Shown here in pieces: positions 11,359 to 53,589 of a stretch of 64,000 nt of DNA. The stretch is taken from NCBI GenBank assembly GCA_009746045.1, contig RPFO01001006.1:34244-98243 (forward strand), written 5' to 3'. The notes beneath the pieces are model-generated. The model was not told the origin of the DNA. It was given only the letters and a program-made list of their open reading frames with translations, and searched no databases. Origin of the DNA: Mesostigma viride (Eukaryota; Streptophyta; Mesostigmatophyceae; Mesostigmatales; Mesostigmataceae). The position numbers and the translations under genes are program-made. How positions within the stretch are numbered: the first letter of the stretch is position 1; each line of letters begins with the position of its first letter.

Positions 11359-13741
11359 CTGGCGTGCGTGTGATGGTTCCAGACAGAGGCGGGGACGTGC
11401 GGTTACCACCGATGAGATGAAAGGTACGTCCATGACCAAGCTGAGAAATCAAAGGCACGATTGAGCCATGCATGCTGCAATTTTGGCCAATCAAAACACG
11501 CACTCACATCATTGGCATGCTCACCAAGTTTCAGATTAGCTAAGCCCCGCTCATGCTTATGATGATTATTTTGACCGCCACTTCTCCCATCCCCAATAGC
11601 AGGAAAATGCAAAGCTTTTCTCATGTCGTTGCCCTCCAGATACACAACGGTGGGAAAATGCGTAGTAAGGACAACACACTTAAGGATTTCGTAGGAAAGG
11701 GGCCGAGCAACTTATTCAACGTTTTCACTTGCCGTGCACGTCCTCACCCGTGAATATGCACTTGTTGCAAACGCTCCTACCCTGCCGCGCACTTCCTCAC
11801 CTCCTTCAGGTCCTTCCCACGCCTCAAACCACTGCCTCACCTCGTGTGAGTAATTGCAGGCGCCCCCCCCTGCCACCCACAACCTTGTTCAACCTTTACC
11901 CTCCAGTATTTTCCTCGTGTGAGCTCTTCAAGCATCACCCCCCCGCCACCCACAGCCTTCGGTTACCCTCTACTTTTTACCTTGTGCGAGTACTTGCAGG
12001 CGTCCCCCTCCCGGCACTGCCCCATGCGACTCGACACAAATCCATGGAAGTACATGCAGGGGAACTTGGACGTGTCGTGGGAGTAGGGGCACTTGTCGCC
12101 CTGGATGCAGCGCTGGCTCGTGTAGAAGCGGCACAGCTGCGCGCACAGGGCATGGGTGCAAGTACCATGGGATGCCAGCACAGACAGTTTTGGCGACAGG
12201 CACGCGTAAAACGGACGCAGCGTACAGCGCTCACCAGAAGCTTCAATGATGCCGCTCCACTTGAGAATCCGGAAACAAGGTGACATCGAGACCTAGAAAA
12301 GCTTCCAACGTATATCAAGACATTGCGAACGATGGAGAATCACACAGAAACAACACTTGTGATGGGCAGTATTACTTATGAATGATTTTTACTTTGCAAA
12401 TTATTGATGTGCTAGCAATCTTGGACAGGAAAAACATGGGCATTGCGCGGGGTCAGACTGGGGGGTGCAGGTGGGTGGTCTGGGTCAGGAGGTTAGGCAG
12501 GCAGGAGGACTGGGGAAGGGAGGCAGCAGCGGCGACTCTTCTCACCTCCTTCTTGGTGTGCTGGACACCGACATGGGCGTACAGGCACGCATCCCCCTGG
12601 CATGCCGCAGGAAACGTGTGCGACCAAGGGAGCATTGTGGACACGGGCATAGAGGTGGACGCTGTTGTCAAAACAACACATGCAGGGGCAGACTTCACGG
12701 AGCAGCAAATGCAAAGTGCCAGAGGTGCCGGCCCTGCAGCCAGCAGGTGAGGCTAAGTCCCTCGGACGATGCCTGACAGACTAGGGACGGTCTGACAGAC
12801 TAGCGCGCCCATACCAGAGAGCGGACGGGGGAGTCTAGAGCGCCCACCGAGCATCGGCAGCAAAGATTCCGGGTGCGTTGATCAAGACGATGAACCTGCT
12901 GTAGCTCACTTCTACCATTCGCAACGATGTCACCTACATCAATGAACCAGGATAGTTCGAAAAGGATAGCTTTGCCTACCTTTGCAACGTAGGCACTACC
13001 CCGAACCCTCACCCTTCCCCAACCTCCTCCCACCCGTCACACAGCCCTGGTTCACAAAATCCAAACCCACACAGAAAGAGCGCCCAGCTGGTTCTTGTGG
13101 GTGCCTAGTGCTGCCCTGGGCTAGACACAACATCCACACAAGAAATGAACCACTATGATGTAGCTCGATGACGGAGCCTGCAAGCCCCTGGGACCCTGTT
13201 ATTACCAAGGCCCAGGCTGTGTGGCAAGCTCTCAGGGTAAATAAAACCAAGGGCAGACAGGTTATGCAATGACCAAAGGGGGCTCCCGCTGGCAGCATGC
13301 CTGGTCTCGCCCAGGAGGGATGCGTACTTGTAAAGTTTCGTCGCGGGAAAAAAGATTCAAAAAAGTAAATCCACACCCCTACACTTAACAGGGCAGGGCA
13401 TGCATGCAGCACAGCAGCCTGAAGCAGGGCAACAAGTTATGGCCACCCGCCACATGGCCACATCAGCAGCACCCTGAGGGATAGCCTTTTCAAAACCTCC
13501 CACGGAGGTGAAATGTTCACCGGGCGTTTTCGGTAGATAGGAGATTCGGGTTTACCTTCTCACACCTCCCGTGAAGGTAAAACGTGCAGGGGATGTTCTC
13601 GGTAGACAGGAGGATCGGGTTCCGCTTCTTATAAGGAGCGGGGGGGGACGAGGGGTCACCCCCACCTGCTGCCCCCGCTTTCTTGGACTTCTTCCTCTTC
13701 TTGGATGATGCCTTTGAGTTGGGAGCATCACGTTGGGATAC
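10339..13741 (-). CDS. Triple CCCH zinc-finger protein (ZC3H4/6/8 - Su(s)-like)
   Basis: Four exons are proposed on the - strand: 13741-13556, 12596-12546, 12136-11981 and a long last exon ending with a stop at 10339 (start 11358, or 11440). The first three join in phase 0. Finger 1 is split across the first intron: C-x7-C in exon A is completed by C-x3-H in exon B, giving C-x7-C-x5-C-x3-H. Finger 2 has the same spacing. Finger 3 follows the motif F-P-C and has a longer C-C gap, C-x13-C-x5-C-x3-H. The linker K-K-E-L-C-R-F-Y before finger 2 resembles the same position in animal ZC3H4/6/8 and fly Su(s), nuclear RNA-binding factors that act on transcription or RNA processing; function here is inferred. 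The start codon and 5' exons were not found. The gene lies head to head with TRA1. Confidence 0.75.
11740..11975 (-). repeat. Boundary echoes after CCCH exon C
   Basis: The end of exon C (codons G-D-A-C-K-Y-S-H-K and the following donor) recurs in the intron three times in decayed form, at about 11838-11865, 11915-11935 and 11741-11775. Two copies keep a GTGAG donor-like sequence on the - strand. Confidence 0.65.
11981..12136 (-). CDS. CCCH gene exon C (fingers 2 and 3)
   Basis: 52 codons between the acceptor GCGCGCAG and the donor GTAAAAAG. Finger 2 is C-R-F-Y-T-S-Q-R-C-I-Q-G-D-K-C-P-Y-S-H. Finger 3 starts at F-P-C-M-Y-F-H-G and ends C-R-E-G-D-A-C-K-Y-S-H-K. Phase 0 at both ends. Confidence 0.85.
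12546..12596 (-). CDS. CCCH gene exon B (second half of finger 1)
   Basis: A 17-codon micro-exon, G-D-A-C-L-Y-A-H-V-G-V-Q-H-T-K-K-E, between the acceptor GCATGCCAG and the donor GTGAGAAG. It supplies the third Cys and the His of finger 1. Phase 0 on both sides. Confidence 0.75.
13485..13543 (-). repeat. Boundary echo after CCCH exon A
   Basis: A decayed copy of about 60 bp of the exon A end (true copy 13554-13620), including GGTAGATAGGAG against GGTAGACAGGAG and the CCTCC-CACGGAGGTGAA core. The offset is about 69 bp. Confidence 0.7.
13556..13741 (-). CDS. CCCH gene exon A (first half of finger 1)
   Basis: 62 codons in phase 0, between the acceptor ATGACAG and the donor GTAAAC. It holds a basic S-K-K-R-K-K-S-K-K stretch (a likely nuclear localisation signal), a Gly/Pro-rich spacer, and N-I-P-C-T-F-Y-L-H-G-R-C-E-K, the start of the first finger. 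A decayed copy of its end lies at 13485-13543 in the intron. Confidence 0.75.
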
Positions 13742-13932
13742 CTGTCATGTACAGGCACCCCCCGTGGCATGTTTTCACAGGAAACTGGTCATACGGAAGG
13801 ATGGCATGCTGCCGGTTAGGTAATGATTGTAAAAGAGTGATTTTTTTTGCCGAAAGTATACACTTTCCTGGAAACCCAGATACCATACAAGGCGCAGTGC
13901 AAACTGGTCACACTATGCACCACGTACTATGG

Positions 13933-14135
13933 TAACACCCCCCCCCCACACACACACACGTTTAAGATTTGGGTCCGACCAATCCAGGGCTCACGATCTG
14001 ATGGAATCTTACTACTGTGATTCGATTCTACTGAGTTCTACTACATTCTACTACAATGATACTACTAGTAGAGGTCAAATCCAGAGTCTCATGATCTTAA
14101 ACCTGAGAATCTTAAACGTGTGTGGGGGGGGTGTA
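13933..14135. mobile_element. Short inverted-repeat element
   Basis: The left arm ACACCCCCCCCCACACACACA continues into CGTTTAAGAT, and is mirrored by ATCTTAAACGTGTGTGGGG to about 14135. The interior of about 140 bp is non-coding. It could be a MITE, although the C-run and CA-run in the arms are also easily formed simple repeats. Confidence 0.45.
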
Positions 14136-14991
14136 GTCTACATAAAAATGACGTGAGAGAACTGTATTGTAAGAGAGCCTGCCCACGGTGCCTTTTAAAA
14201 CGTGTGGGTCTGGGAAAGGGCTTTGAGGGACGCATTTTAAGCAAGCGGTGAGCCAGAACCTGAGTGTCTAATGTCCGAGTGTTAGGGATAAAGACATATT
14301 GACCTTGATACACAGGGACGAGGGCTATTAACCGGTTAACGCCCGGTGGGTACGGCCCAGCGTTTAACCCAGAATAGCATACCGTTTGCATTATTTCCTC
14401 AGTGGCTTGCGGTGATCCGGCCGATAGCGTGCAGGATGCTGCAGTGGACGGCCCTTTTCACGTTCATTCACGTAGTTAAATGCCCCGGTGGGGAATATGT
14501 GCTGGAAACGAAGCGCTCATGCTATTTAAAGCAAGCTCACAAGCTATTCGAACTAGTTTCCACACGAGACTGCCAAGGCACCTTATTATACCCGGAAAAC
14601 GCAAGATAACGCTCAGTTGACAAACAACAACGCCTGGAAGTTTGCGAAGAACGTGATTTGGGCGTATTTGGGTTATCTACGCAGCCTTTCCACAACAAAT
14701 TGAAAAGCGAACACAAACAAGTTTTCAGGCTGATGTAGAGGCAGTGGTGGGACTGCCTAATAAATAGTTATGCGCAGTGCTGCCGCCCCCCTGAGTAGGC
14801 TACGACGGCCTGTCTCAGTGACCACCATCACAATTTCCACTTAATGTGGTCCACTTCATGAGGTCGCAGTGGACAGTGGAAACGCGGGAACATTGGGGAT
14901 CTGCAGTCGAGAAGCTACATAGTACATACTGCTGTCGAAGGCTCGAACTTCGAAGCTAGTCTTAAGGACGCCAGAAGCTAGTTGGACGAAG

Positions 14992-15078
14992 CCCACAGTA
15001 GGTACAGTGTGTGGGCGGTTCCGCTTACGGCAGTAGGTACAGTGTGTGGGCGGTTCCGCTTACGGCAGTAGGTACAGT
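14992..15078 (+). repeat. 35-bp tandem repeat, about 2.3 copies
   Basis: CAGTAGGTACAGTGTGTGGG plus CGGTTCCGCTTACGG is repeated exactly. The third, partial copy runs into the inverted-repeat element at 15072. Confidence 0.9.
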
Positions 15079-15297
15079 CATTCACGCCTATAGTTGGGTT
15101 CGAGGTTTTTGAGGGGTCAACCCAAAAACTCTTAAGTGCGTGAATAACTCTACTAAATGATACTAATTTTAACTAAAGATGAAAAACATACTACTATGAA
15201 CTACTTTAAACTGATACTGCCGAAACCCTATTCGACCCAACTAAAAGGCGTGAACACAACTTAAGCCAACCCAATTTAAGGCGTCAATGACTGTACA
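15072..15297. mobile_element. Tc1/mariner-like MITE
   Basis: The left end GTACAGTCATTCACGCC matches the inverted right end GGCGTCAATGACTGTAC with one mismatch. The arms extend about 30 bp to TTGGGTT. Ends of the form TA-CAGT...ACTG-TA indicate a TA target site. About 225 bp and non-coding. Confidence 0.7.
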
Positions 15298-15700
15298 AGT
15301 GTACATGGTCCCCCAGGTCCCCCATAAAAAAAAGTTTGCCTGAGCCAGGCCAGGCGCTCCCGGTCGCGGTCGTCGGTCAGCGGCCGGCGACGGACCGGGC
15401 CCCGCGCGCGGTTATTGCGCTCTGCGCACCTGCACAAGTGCACGAAAAGAAGGCGATGGAGGGCACCCAGTGTCCGGCAAAAGAATGAAGCGCGGCATTA
15501 TGGCCGGCGCTTTTGTAGATATCTGGGTGCGAAGCCGGGCTCCATGGAGCTCTAAGTTTCGCGCCAGGTCGGATGACCCCTGGTCATGCGAGACAGACTA
15601 GATGAAGACTCTGTTATTTTGGCTAGGTTATTGTAGGTAGGCTAACACTCGAATTGACAAAATAATCCAAACAGCGATTGTTTTGAGCTAGCGCTTGAAA

Positions 15701-47858
<32,158 letters not shown>

Positions 47859-48283
47859 TTGTGGGTGGCCCGGGAACAAGGCACAGTTAGGAGCACGCAA
47901 ATCAGCAATGTCAATGAAGTCATTGGCATGGCAGTTTATTTTTTCTGGGAACTTCTTAACCCACTGAATAAGCATGCTGACCTATATGTCTGATCAGAAA
48001 ATGCTGACCTATATGGTCCTGAACAGTTTTAGAGCTCCTGGCTATCTGGATGTCACTTATATCCAAGGGTTGAGATCGTGGTTAGATTATTTTCATACAT
48101 GCGCATGACGCGCAAAGTTAAAACTCACTTTTATTATTTATCTTAGACGGCCCAGACAGCTCTTAGGCAATGTAGAAACATATGAAACTTGGCATCTTGG
48201 AACAGCAGATTTCTGTATGTAAGCATTGCGTCTTTCATGCTGCTGAAACATCAATGCAAGAATTTCTTTTCAACATCACAGGC
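47859..48283 (+). other. TRA1 3' UTR and downstream spacer
   Basis: No coding signal. AATAAGC at about 47968 and a 15-base direct repeat (AATGCTGACCTATATG) near 47975 and 48001 are seen. No canonical AATAAA site is obvious, so the polyadenylation site is not assigned. Confidence 0.4.
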
Positions 48284-48390
48284 AACTGTATATATATTCA
48301 TTGAGAATGATAGATTACGGAGGTGAGATGGGCATGCAACATAAGGAAAAACCCGATAACTGGGAGAATGACCACTGTATATATATTCAA
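48284..48390 (+). repeat. Segment bracketed by CTGTATATATATTCA direct repeats
   Basis: CTGTATATATATTCA occurs at 48286-48300 and 48375-48389. The roughly 75 bp between (ATAGATTACGGAGGTGAGAT...) reappears inverted at about 49108-49188. Confidence 0.7.
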
Positions 48391-48401
48391 TTCATTTGCA
48401 G

Positions 48402-48482
48402 ATCGCGTTTTTCCGCGTTTTCCGCGGCCCGGCACTGAACGCAAATGGTTTTCACCTTTGTGGAGTGCCTGATCAGAATATA
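48402..48482 (+). repeat. SINE-like family S2, copy 2
   Basis: Same unit as 4068-4150 and 48789-48880. The inner stem is slightly broken here (CCTTTGTG instead of CCTTTGCG). Confidence 0.7.
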
Positions 48483-48662
48483 CGCTTGGCTGATTTCGAT
48501 AGTACCGGCTACGCCCCCTTCTACTAAAAAAAGGTTGCAGCCGTGTTCAGCCCGTCTCACGGTGCGAGACTGAACAAATCTCGCGTGCAGACACGTGTGT
48601 AGTACTCCTACACACAGATCTCGAGTGATTTATCTAGTACCAAATCCGAAAGGCTTGCATCA

Positions 48663-48880
48663 CTCCCCGGAAAGGAGAACTTTTGCGGATGACTGTAGGT
48701 GTAAGTTGGCGATGCCATGGTAACCGGAGACGTCCGTCCTATAGTCAGCAAAATTGGTGCGAGAGGTCCCCAGTTCGATTCCGGTCGGATTCATTTGCAG
48801 ATCGCGTTTTTCCGCGTTTTCCGCGGCCCGGCACTGAACGCAAATGGTTTTCACCTTTGCGGAGTGCCTGATCAGAATAT
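48663..48880 (+). repeat. SINE-like family S2, copy 3, with tRNA-like head
   Basis: Upstream of the conserved stem-loop unit (from 48789) is AGTTCGATTCCGG at about 48769, resembling the RNA polymerase III B box of a tRNA. This suggests a tRNA-derived SINE. The A box and a full cloverleaf are not convincing. Confidence 0.5.
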
Positions 48881-48891
48881 ATTCAATGTCT

Positions 48892-49410
48892 GCCACTCGC
48901 CCTCACTCGCACCGTAGCTGATGTGTTATTCCGCCGCACCCGGGCCGACTTTGTCGCAACCCATGCGGTCTAGATCCTTTCCAGGCCTGCATGGTGGGCC
49001 GGCAGCGCTGTTGCTGCGTGTAGTTTTGTGATGTATAGTTAGTTGTACCTTGTGCAGCTGGCGTGATCCTTGGATGTCCGTGTCAGATTACTAATAATTT
49101 CTTCAGGGTTATTCTCCCAGTTATCGGGTTTTTCCTTACGTTGCATGCCCATCTCACCTCCGTAATCTATCATTCTCAATGAATATATAGAAATTAATAG
49201 TAATCTGACACAGACACCCAAGGATCACGCCAGCTGCACAAGGTACAACTAACTATACATCACAAAACTACACGCAGCAACAGCGCTGCCGCCCACCATA
49301 TGCAGGCCTGGAAGGGATCTAGACCGCATGGGTCGCGACAAAGTCGGCCGCCCGGGTGCGGCGGAATAACACATCAGCCACGGTGCGAGTGAGGGCGAGT
49401 GACAGGCGCT
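48892..49410. repeat. Inverted duplication of a retroelement 3' end
   Basis: Left arm 48892-49104 and right arm 49190-49410 are near reverse complements, separated by about 85 bp. Both arms carry the last codons of the same retroelement protein (T-R-T-V-A-D-V-L-F-R-R-T-R) and its 3' UTR, in opposite directions. The spacer is an inverted copy of 48298-48372. Confidence 0.85.
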
Positions 49411-50411
49411 GCCGCCAATACGAGGACCACGTGCGGGCCGACCACGGGGCGGTCTGACCCTCGAGGTCGAGGCGGTCTTCACGGCGCTGGCACTGAGCAC
49501 TCGTTGAAAAACTCCGCTGTCTTGGGGCCCATGGCCCCGAACTCCTCAAGGACAAAGGGGATGACCCGGTGGGGCCCCACATTGCCGTAGTAGGCAAACT
49601 TGTCGCGCTCAGCCACAGCGGCAGCAGCGCCGGCATCCACAGCCGCCCGGAGGATGTGGCGACCGGAAAGCGGCCGAGCCACGGAGACATGGATGAGCAG
49701 GTGGCAACCCTGCCCGTCGTAGTCAAGCACGGTAATGTCGGGGCGGTGGTTGGGTGAGTAGAGGGCGGCCCCATCCGCGTCCTCGCACTTGATGGTGGAG
49801 TGGGGAAAGACCGACCAAACCATGGCACACAGTGACCACCCGGAGGAGAGCGGTATGGAGATAGAGGAACCAGTTCTGGTTCTGCTGGCCACCCATGCAC
49901 GCGATGTAGTGCGTCCCAGTAGTATATCCAGAGCAAGCCCGCAGCTGCCGCAGGACGCACCCGCCGTGATGAGAGGTTGCGGGGCAAAGAGCTGGTGGCG
50001 GAGAGCGATGGCGTAAAGGGCCGGAACCAGCGCGAACAAAGGGCTCATGGGAAGGGCGCGCAGGAATGCGGACCCCACGCTCCCCTCAAGGGAAACGGAG
50101 TGAAGCCAAGCCTTCCCCTGATCGTTCAAGCTCGCATGCAGATCCATCCAGTCGGCACAGTGTAGTATACCCGCGTAGGTCTTTTGTTGTTTTTCATGAA
50201 CGCAGGCAGGGAAGACACTAGGACTGACGACAGTGGACACGCCGGGCGTGCCCCGGGGCAGGCGACGATGGACGGCCTGAGCGGGGCGGACGAGGTCGCA
50301 AGCCTGCTGGATCCCGAGGTAAGAATCCTGCACAGCCTGCACAAAGGGGAAGGGGGATGGGGTGACCAAGTCGGGAATGGCGCTGACGGCGCTGGGGACC
50401 AACCGGTACAA
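49322..50411 (-). pseudogene. Retroelement polyprotein C terminus (5'-truncated, frameshifted)
   Basis: A 310-residue frame (50411-49479) continues after a frameshift into a second frame that ends at about 49322. It contains C-G-S-C-G, R-P-D-I-T-V-L-D-Y-D-G, H-V-S-V-A-R-P-L, and then V-I-P-F-V-L-E-E-F-G-A-M-G-P and W-S-S-Y-W-R-Q-R-L-S-L-A-L. This order resembles the region after the reverse transcriptase in some non-LTR elements, where a PD-(D/E)xK-like nuclease fold has been described. That assignment is tentative. No reverse transcriptase remains upstream, because the element stops next to the TTAA element at 50462. Confidence 0.55.
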
Positions 50412-50461
50412 CTAACTATACATATATATACACAACACATCGAACCCCGCCTGACTTTGTC

Positions 50462-52169
50462 TTAACCCCTAAATGGTCTGGCTGCCGATTTTCCGCCTAA
50501 AACTGAGTTACAGCCGACACGTCGGCCCCTTCTCGGGGGACCAAATGCCGCGAAAACTATTGAGAATTAGGAAAAGTTTAGCTGAGAAGATCGAAAGTTT
50601 ATAATTTTCCTCACAGCATGGTACTAGGGTTTGCATACTTCTGACAAAGTTATAGAGGTGTTCTGGCCGGTCAAAGTACAAGGGGTCAGGGTACTTTTTC
50701 ACGTAGAACGTGCATTCCGGAAAACGACGACCTGGCCATGGCGGCTTGCGCCCACGCATGGCATTTACGTTTTCGTTCGAATTTTCTGACCAAACTCAGG
50801 AAATTGATTTTATACGTCCTAAAGATGATACAGGCCAATTTTTGGTTCGCGGGAATGCCATTTGATAGGTGTCGGCAGCGTTCTTGCTGGAAAAAACTGC
50901 GATCAGGCCGGACGATAGAAACGTTGACAGCAATAACTTTCCGGCGTATTTTAAAGGATATATCGGTTTCTTTGTACTTTTTATGATGATTTGTAGTCGT
51001 AAACGTGCAAGGGTGGCCAGAAATCGTCGAATCTAGCGACCATGCTGCACAACTTTGGTGTGCCGAAATGCGCCATTTTGCGGCCACCGCCTGGGCCAAG
51101 GTAATGCCAGCCATGCCAGGTAAAGCTGAGTTATCGTTTTCTTGTCGATGTTTGACGTTTATATATACGTTGTAGCTTGTGTAGCACATTCTTTCTTCAT
51201 TATTCATGCTCTTTCTTGACCATGGCCTGGCCCCTTCCTAAAACACCATTCTTAGATGCTTCCCTCAGTCAGTTGACCTGCCATAGTGTGATGGTGATAA
51301 GTTTTAGAGGCTGTATGGGTTTGAATACCTCCATATATGTTTGTTATACATTTCCCACACACATATTGCATGAGTGTGAGGCAGTTGGCTGGTCTCTGTG
51401 GCATCATCAAGCATGTACCCGGTGAGTAGAAGCTTCCCATTGTCAGCATGTGCCACCAGGTGTGCTGGCCATCACCTGGCAAGCTATAGCAGCTTAGGCC
51501 TAGTTTATCCTTGCTAGGGCAAGCTGAAATAGGCTTAAAATCACTAGTTTGTTGGTGGCTGCCTCCTAGAATGCATGCCTTGCGTAGGGTATCCGTACCA
51601 CGTTACCTACGTGCATGGACAAGGTGGCACCTGCACATAGGTGCCATGTAAGGGCAGTGTGATGATGCAGTTATGTTTCCCCATCATTGTGGAAGGGAAA
51701 TGTATTGTGTGGCATGGTTGGGGGACATTTTTAGTAGGTATTAGTAGGTAGTATGCCCACCCCTACCCCTTTGGTTGCTTTTTACCAACGGTACCCCTAT
51801 GGGCTGTACTGGGTGTAACTGCTGGTATACCCACCCAAATGATGACCCCAATGGCTCAAACTGTTCAGCAACTAATTGTTTATCATCCCTGAAGTGGTAG
51901 GTGCCTAGCTCTTACAACATAATTCAAAATGCACATTCTACCAAAAATGAAAACGCTCGTCTTGACCCCCCTGACTTTGACGGCAGTTATACATGGCCTA
52001 CCCTGCATATATGTAAGGTTGTGATATACCAACCCGAAGGGCAACTCATGGACATGCTTGGCCCCCAAGGACAGCCATTGGATATGGGTGGGTTGGATGG
52101 CATCTGGTTTGCAAAATTGTGAAGTTACAGCCGATGCATCGGCAGTATTTCTGCCCATTTAGGGGTTAA
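50462..52169. mobile_element. piggyBac-like non-autonomous element
   Basis: The left border reads TTAA-CCCCTAAATGG and the right border CCATTTAGGGG-TTAA. TTAA flanks with CCC-type inverted ends are the hallmark of piggyBac transposons. A palindromic GCCGATGCATCGGC-type motif lies just inside both ends. The 1,700-bp interior has no transposase frame I recognise, so it is a non-autonomous or decayed copy. Confidence 0.65.
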
Positions 52170-52320
52170 ATTATTGTTCGCTTTTCGTCCGAGATCTAAA
52201 TTTTTCCCGCCACGCGAGAGGCGAAAATGACAAAAACACCCATGGCGGCTGACCATGCTAGCGTTCTGAAACTTGCGTCATTGTAGCTGCTCGAGCTAGG
52301 TGTCAAAACGAAGCTTACAT

Positions 52321-52545
52321 CATCAAGGAGACAACCAGCGCAGGCCAGAAATCGGGAGAATCCGGACCATGGTAGCTCGAGCCTGCCGTTATCTTGTCCG
52401 CGTGTTCGAGTCGTTCAGGATGATGAAGATGAATGGTGATGGAAATGTGTATCCTTGTGCATTGAAATTATGGCTGGCTTACGTGTAGAGCGACTAGATG
52501 ACCTAGACGGTGGGGCCGGAAACAGCATGCTTGATCAGGAACACA
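52321..52545 (+). repeat. Dispersed repeat family S1, copy 3
   Basis: Nearly identical to 9631-9775 in its first 145 bases. It extends further, through GGCTGGCTTACGTGTAGAGC and CTAGACGGTGGGGCCGG, as does copy 1. Confidence 0.8.
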
Positions 52546-53585
52546 TTACATCATGAATGAGGGAATTCATGGAATTATTTTGGAACGATATATGCTAAAA
52601 TTATGACGAGGGCATTGAACGGGACAAATTATTTTTTTCACAGCGCACCAGTTTTCCGCGAAAACCAGATTTCTCGGTGGTACGTGTCTCAAAGTCTCCG
52701 TCACATGAGGAGATGAAATTGGGGGCATGATAGCTCAGATTGTTCGTTACAATGTGCCTAAAAACGTTAACGTTTTCGTTTTTTTAGTTTCGCTTTTAAT
52801 TTTCCGGCATTGGCGTGAATAAACATCCATGGGGATGCGAAATCAGTCTGTTTCTTGCGTCATGCAATGCATATCTTTTTCGTCAGATAATTAGGTACCT
52901 CTTTAGGCTATGCCCGACCTTCCTATACTGCCAGCCTGCGGCAATAAGCCAGCAGGACATATGGCCTGCCCAAGATTCCGCGCAAAGGTCCCTAATGGTC
53001 TCCCGGATGTGCAATAAGTGCGGTAAAAACTGCGAAATTTGCTTATAATGCCTGTAGAAAGCTCTTTGCGACAGTGTTTTCCAAGCGAGTTTATTACACT
53101 TTTGACGCCAGATACAAAAGGCAAAGGGGTGCATCGTTTTTTATTAGTCGGCATGCGGTTTCGAGGTGTGATGGGCCGGGCAGAGGACCACGCCACGACA
53201 CGCTGGGTTCAAGCTTCGCATCTCCCGGCAGCCATAAAGAAGCGCAGATTAAGCGAGGTGAGCGACCTAGCCAGAGGGCCCAGGCCGGATCGCTGCTAAC
53301 GCAAGGCAGCTTCTCAAAGGGTATAGAGAGCTGTCCAGATTAATAATTGACGTTCTCAAGTGCATTTTGCAGTGGTTATTGCCACCTTGTCCAGATATTT
53401 GCCCTTGTCTTTCTGATTTGAAGACTGTTATAAAGAGGGAAAGGATAACGTTTCCAACGTTGTTCCTCATTCATTACAGTAAAGAAAGAACCTTTTCAGT
53501 TGCTAACAACGAGATGGAAGCTGCCTCATGCAAACTACCCATGCAATGCAAGTACGATGCAACGTGAGGCCATGCATGGCTAATA
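52546..53585. other. No supported gene
   Basis: AT-richer sequence. Overlapping open frames on both strands near 52880-53340 have no recognised motifs or clear splice sites. Confidence 0.35.
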
Positions 53586-53589
53586 TTGA

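Larger units (their letters stand above)
13742..15700. promoter_or_regulatory. Region between CCCH gene and TRA1 (likely shared upstream region)
   Basis: No coding exon was found, though the missing 5' exons of the CCCH gene could lie here. The segment 15350-15700 just before the TRA1 start is GC-rich (CGGTCGCGGTCG, CCCCGCGCGCGG) with no clear TATA box. It presumably contains the TRA1 promoter and 5' UTR. Two inverted-repeat elements and a short tandem repeat occupy the rest. Confidence 0.4.

Noticed and set aside
48700-48790. A functional tRNA gene
   Set aside because: Only a B-box-like motif is convincing; the acceptor and T stems do not pair properly and the anticodon arm is missing.
50686-51207. 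173-residue frame inside the TTAA element as a transposase
   Set aside because: No DDE/D motifs or piggyBac-like cysteine-rich tail; composition looks non-coding.
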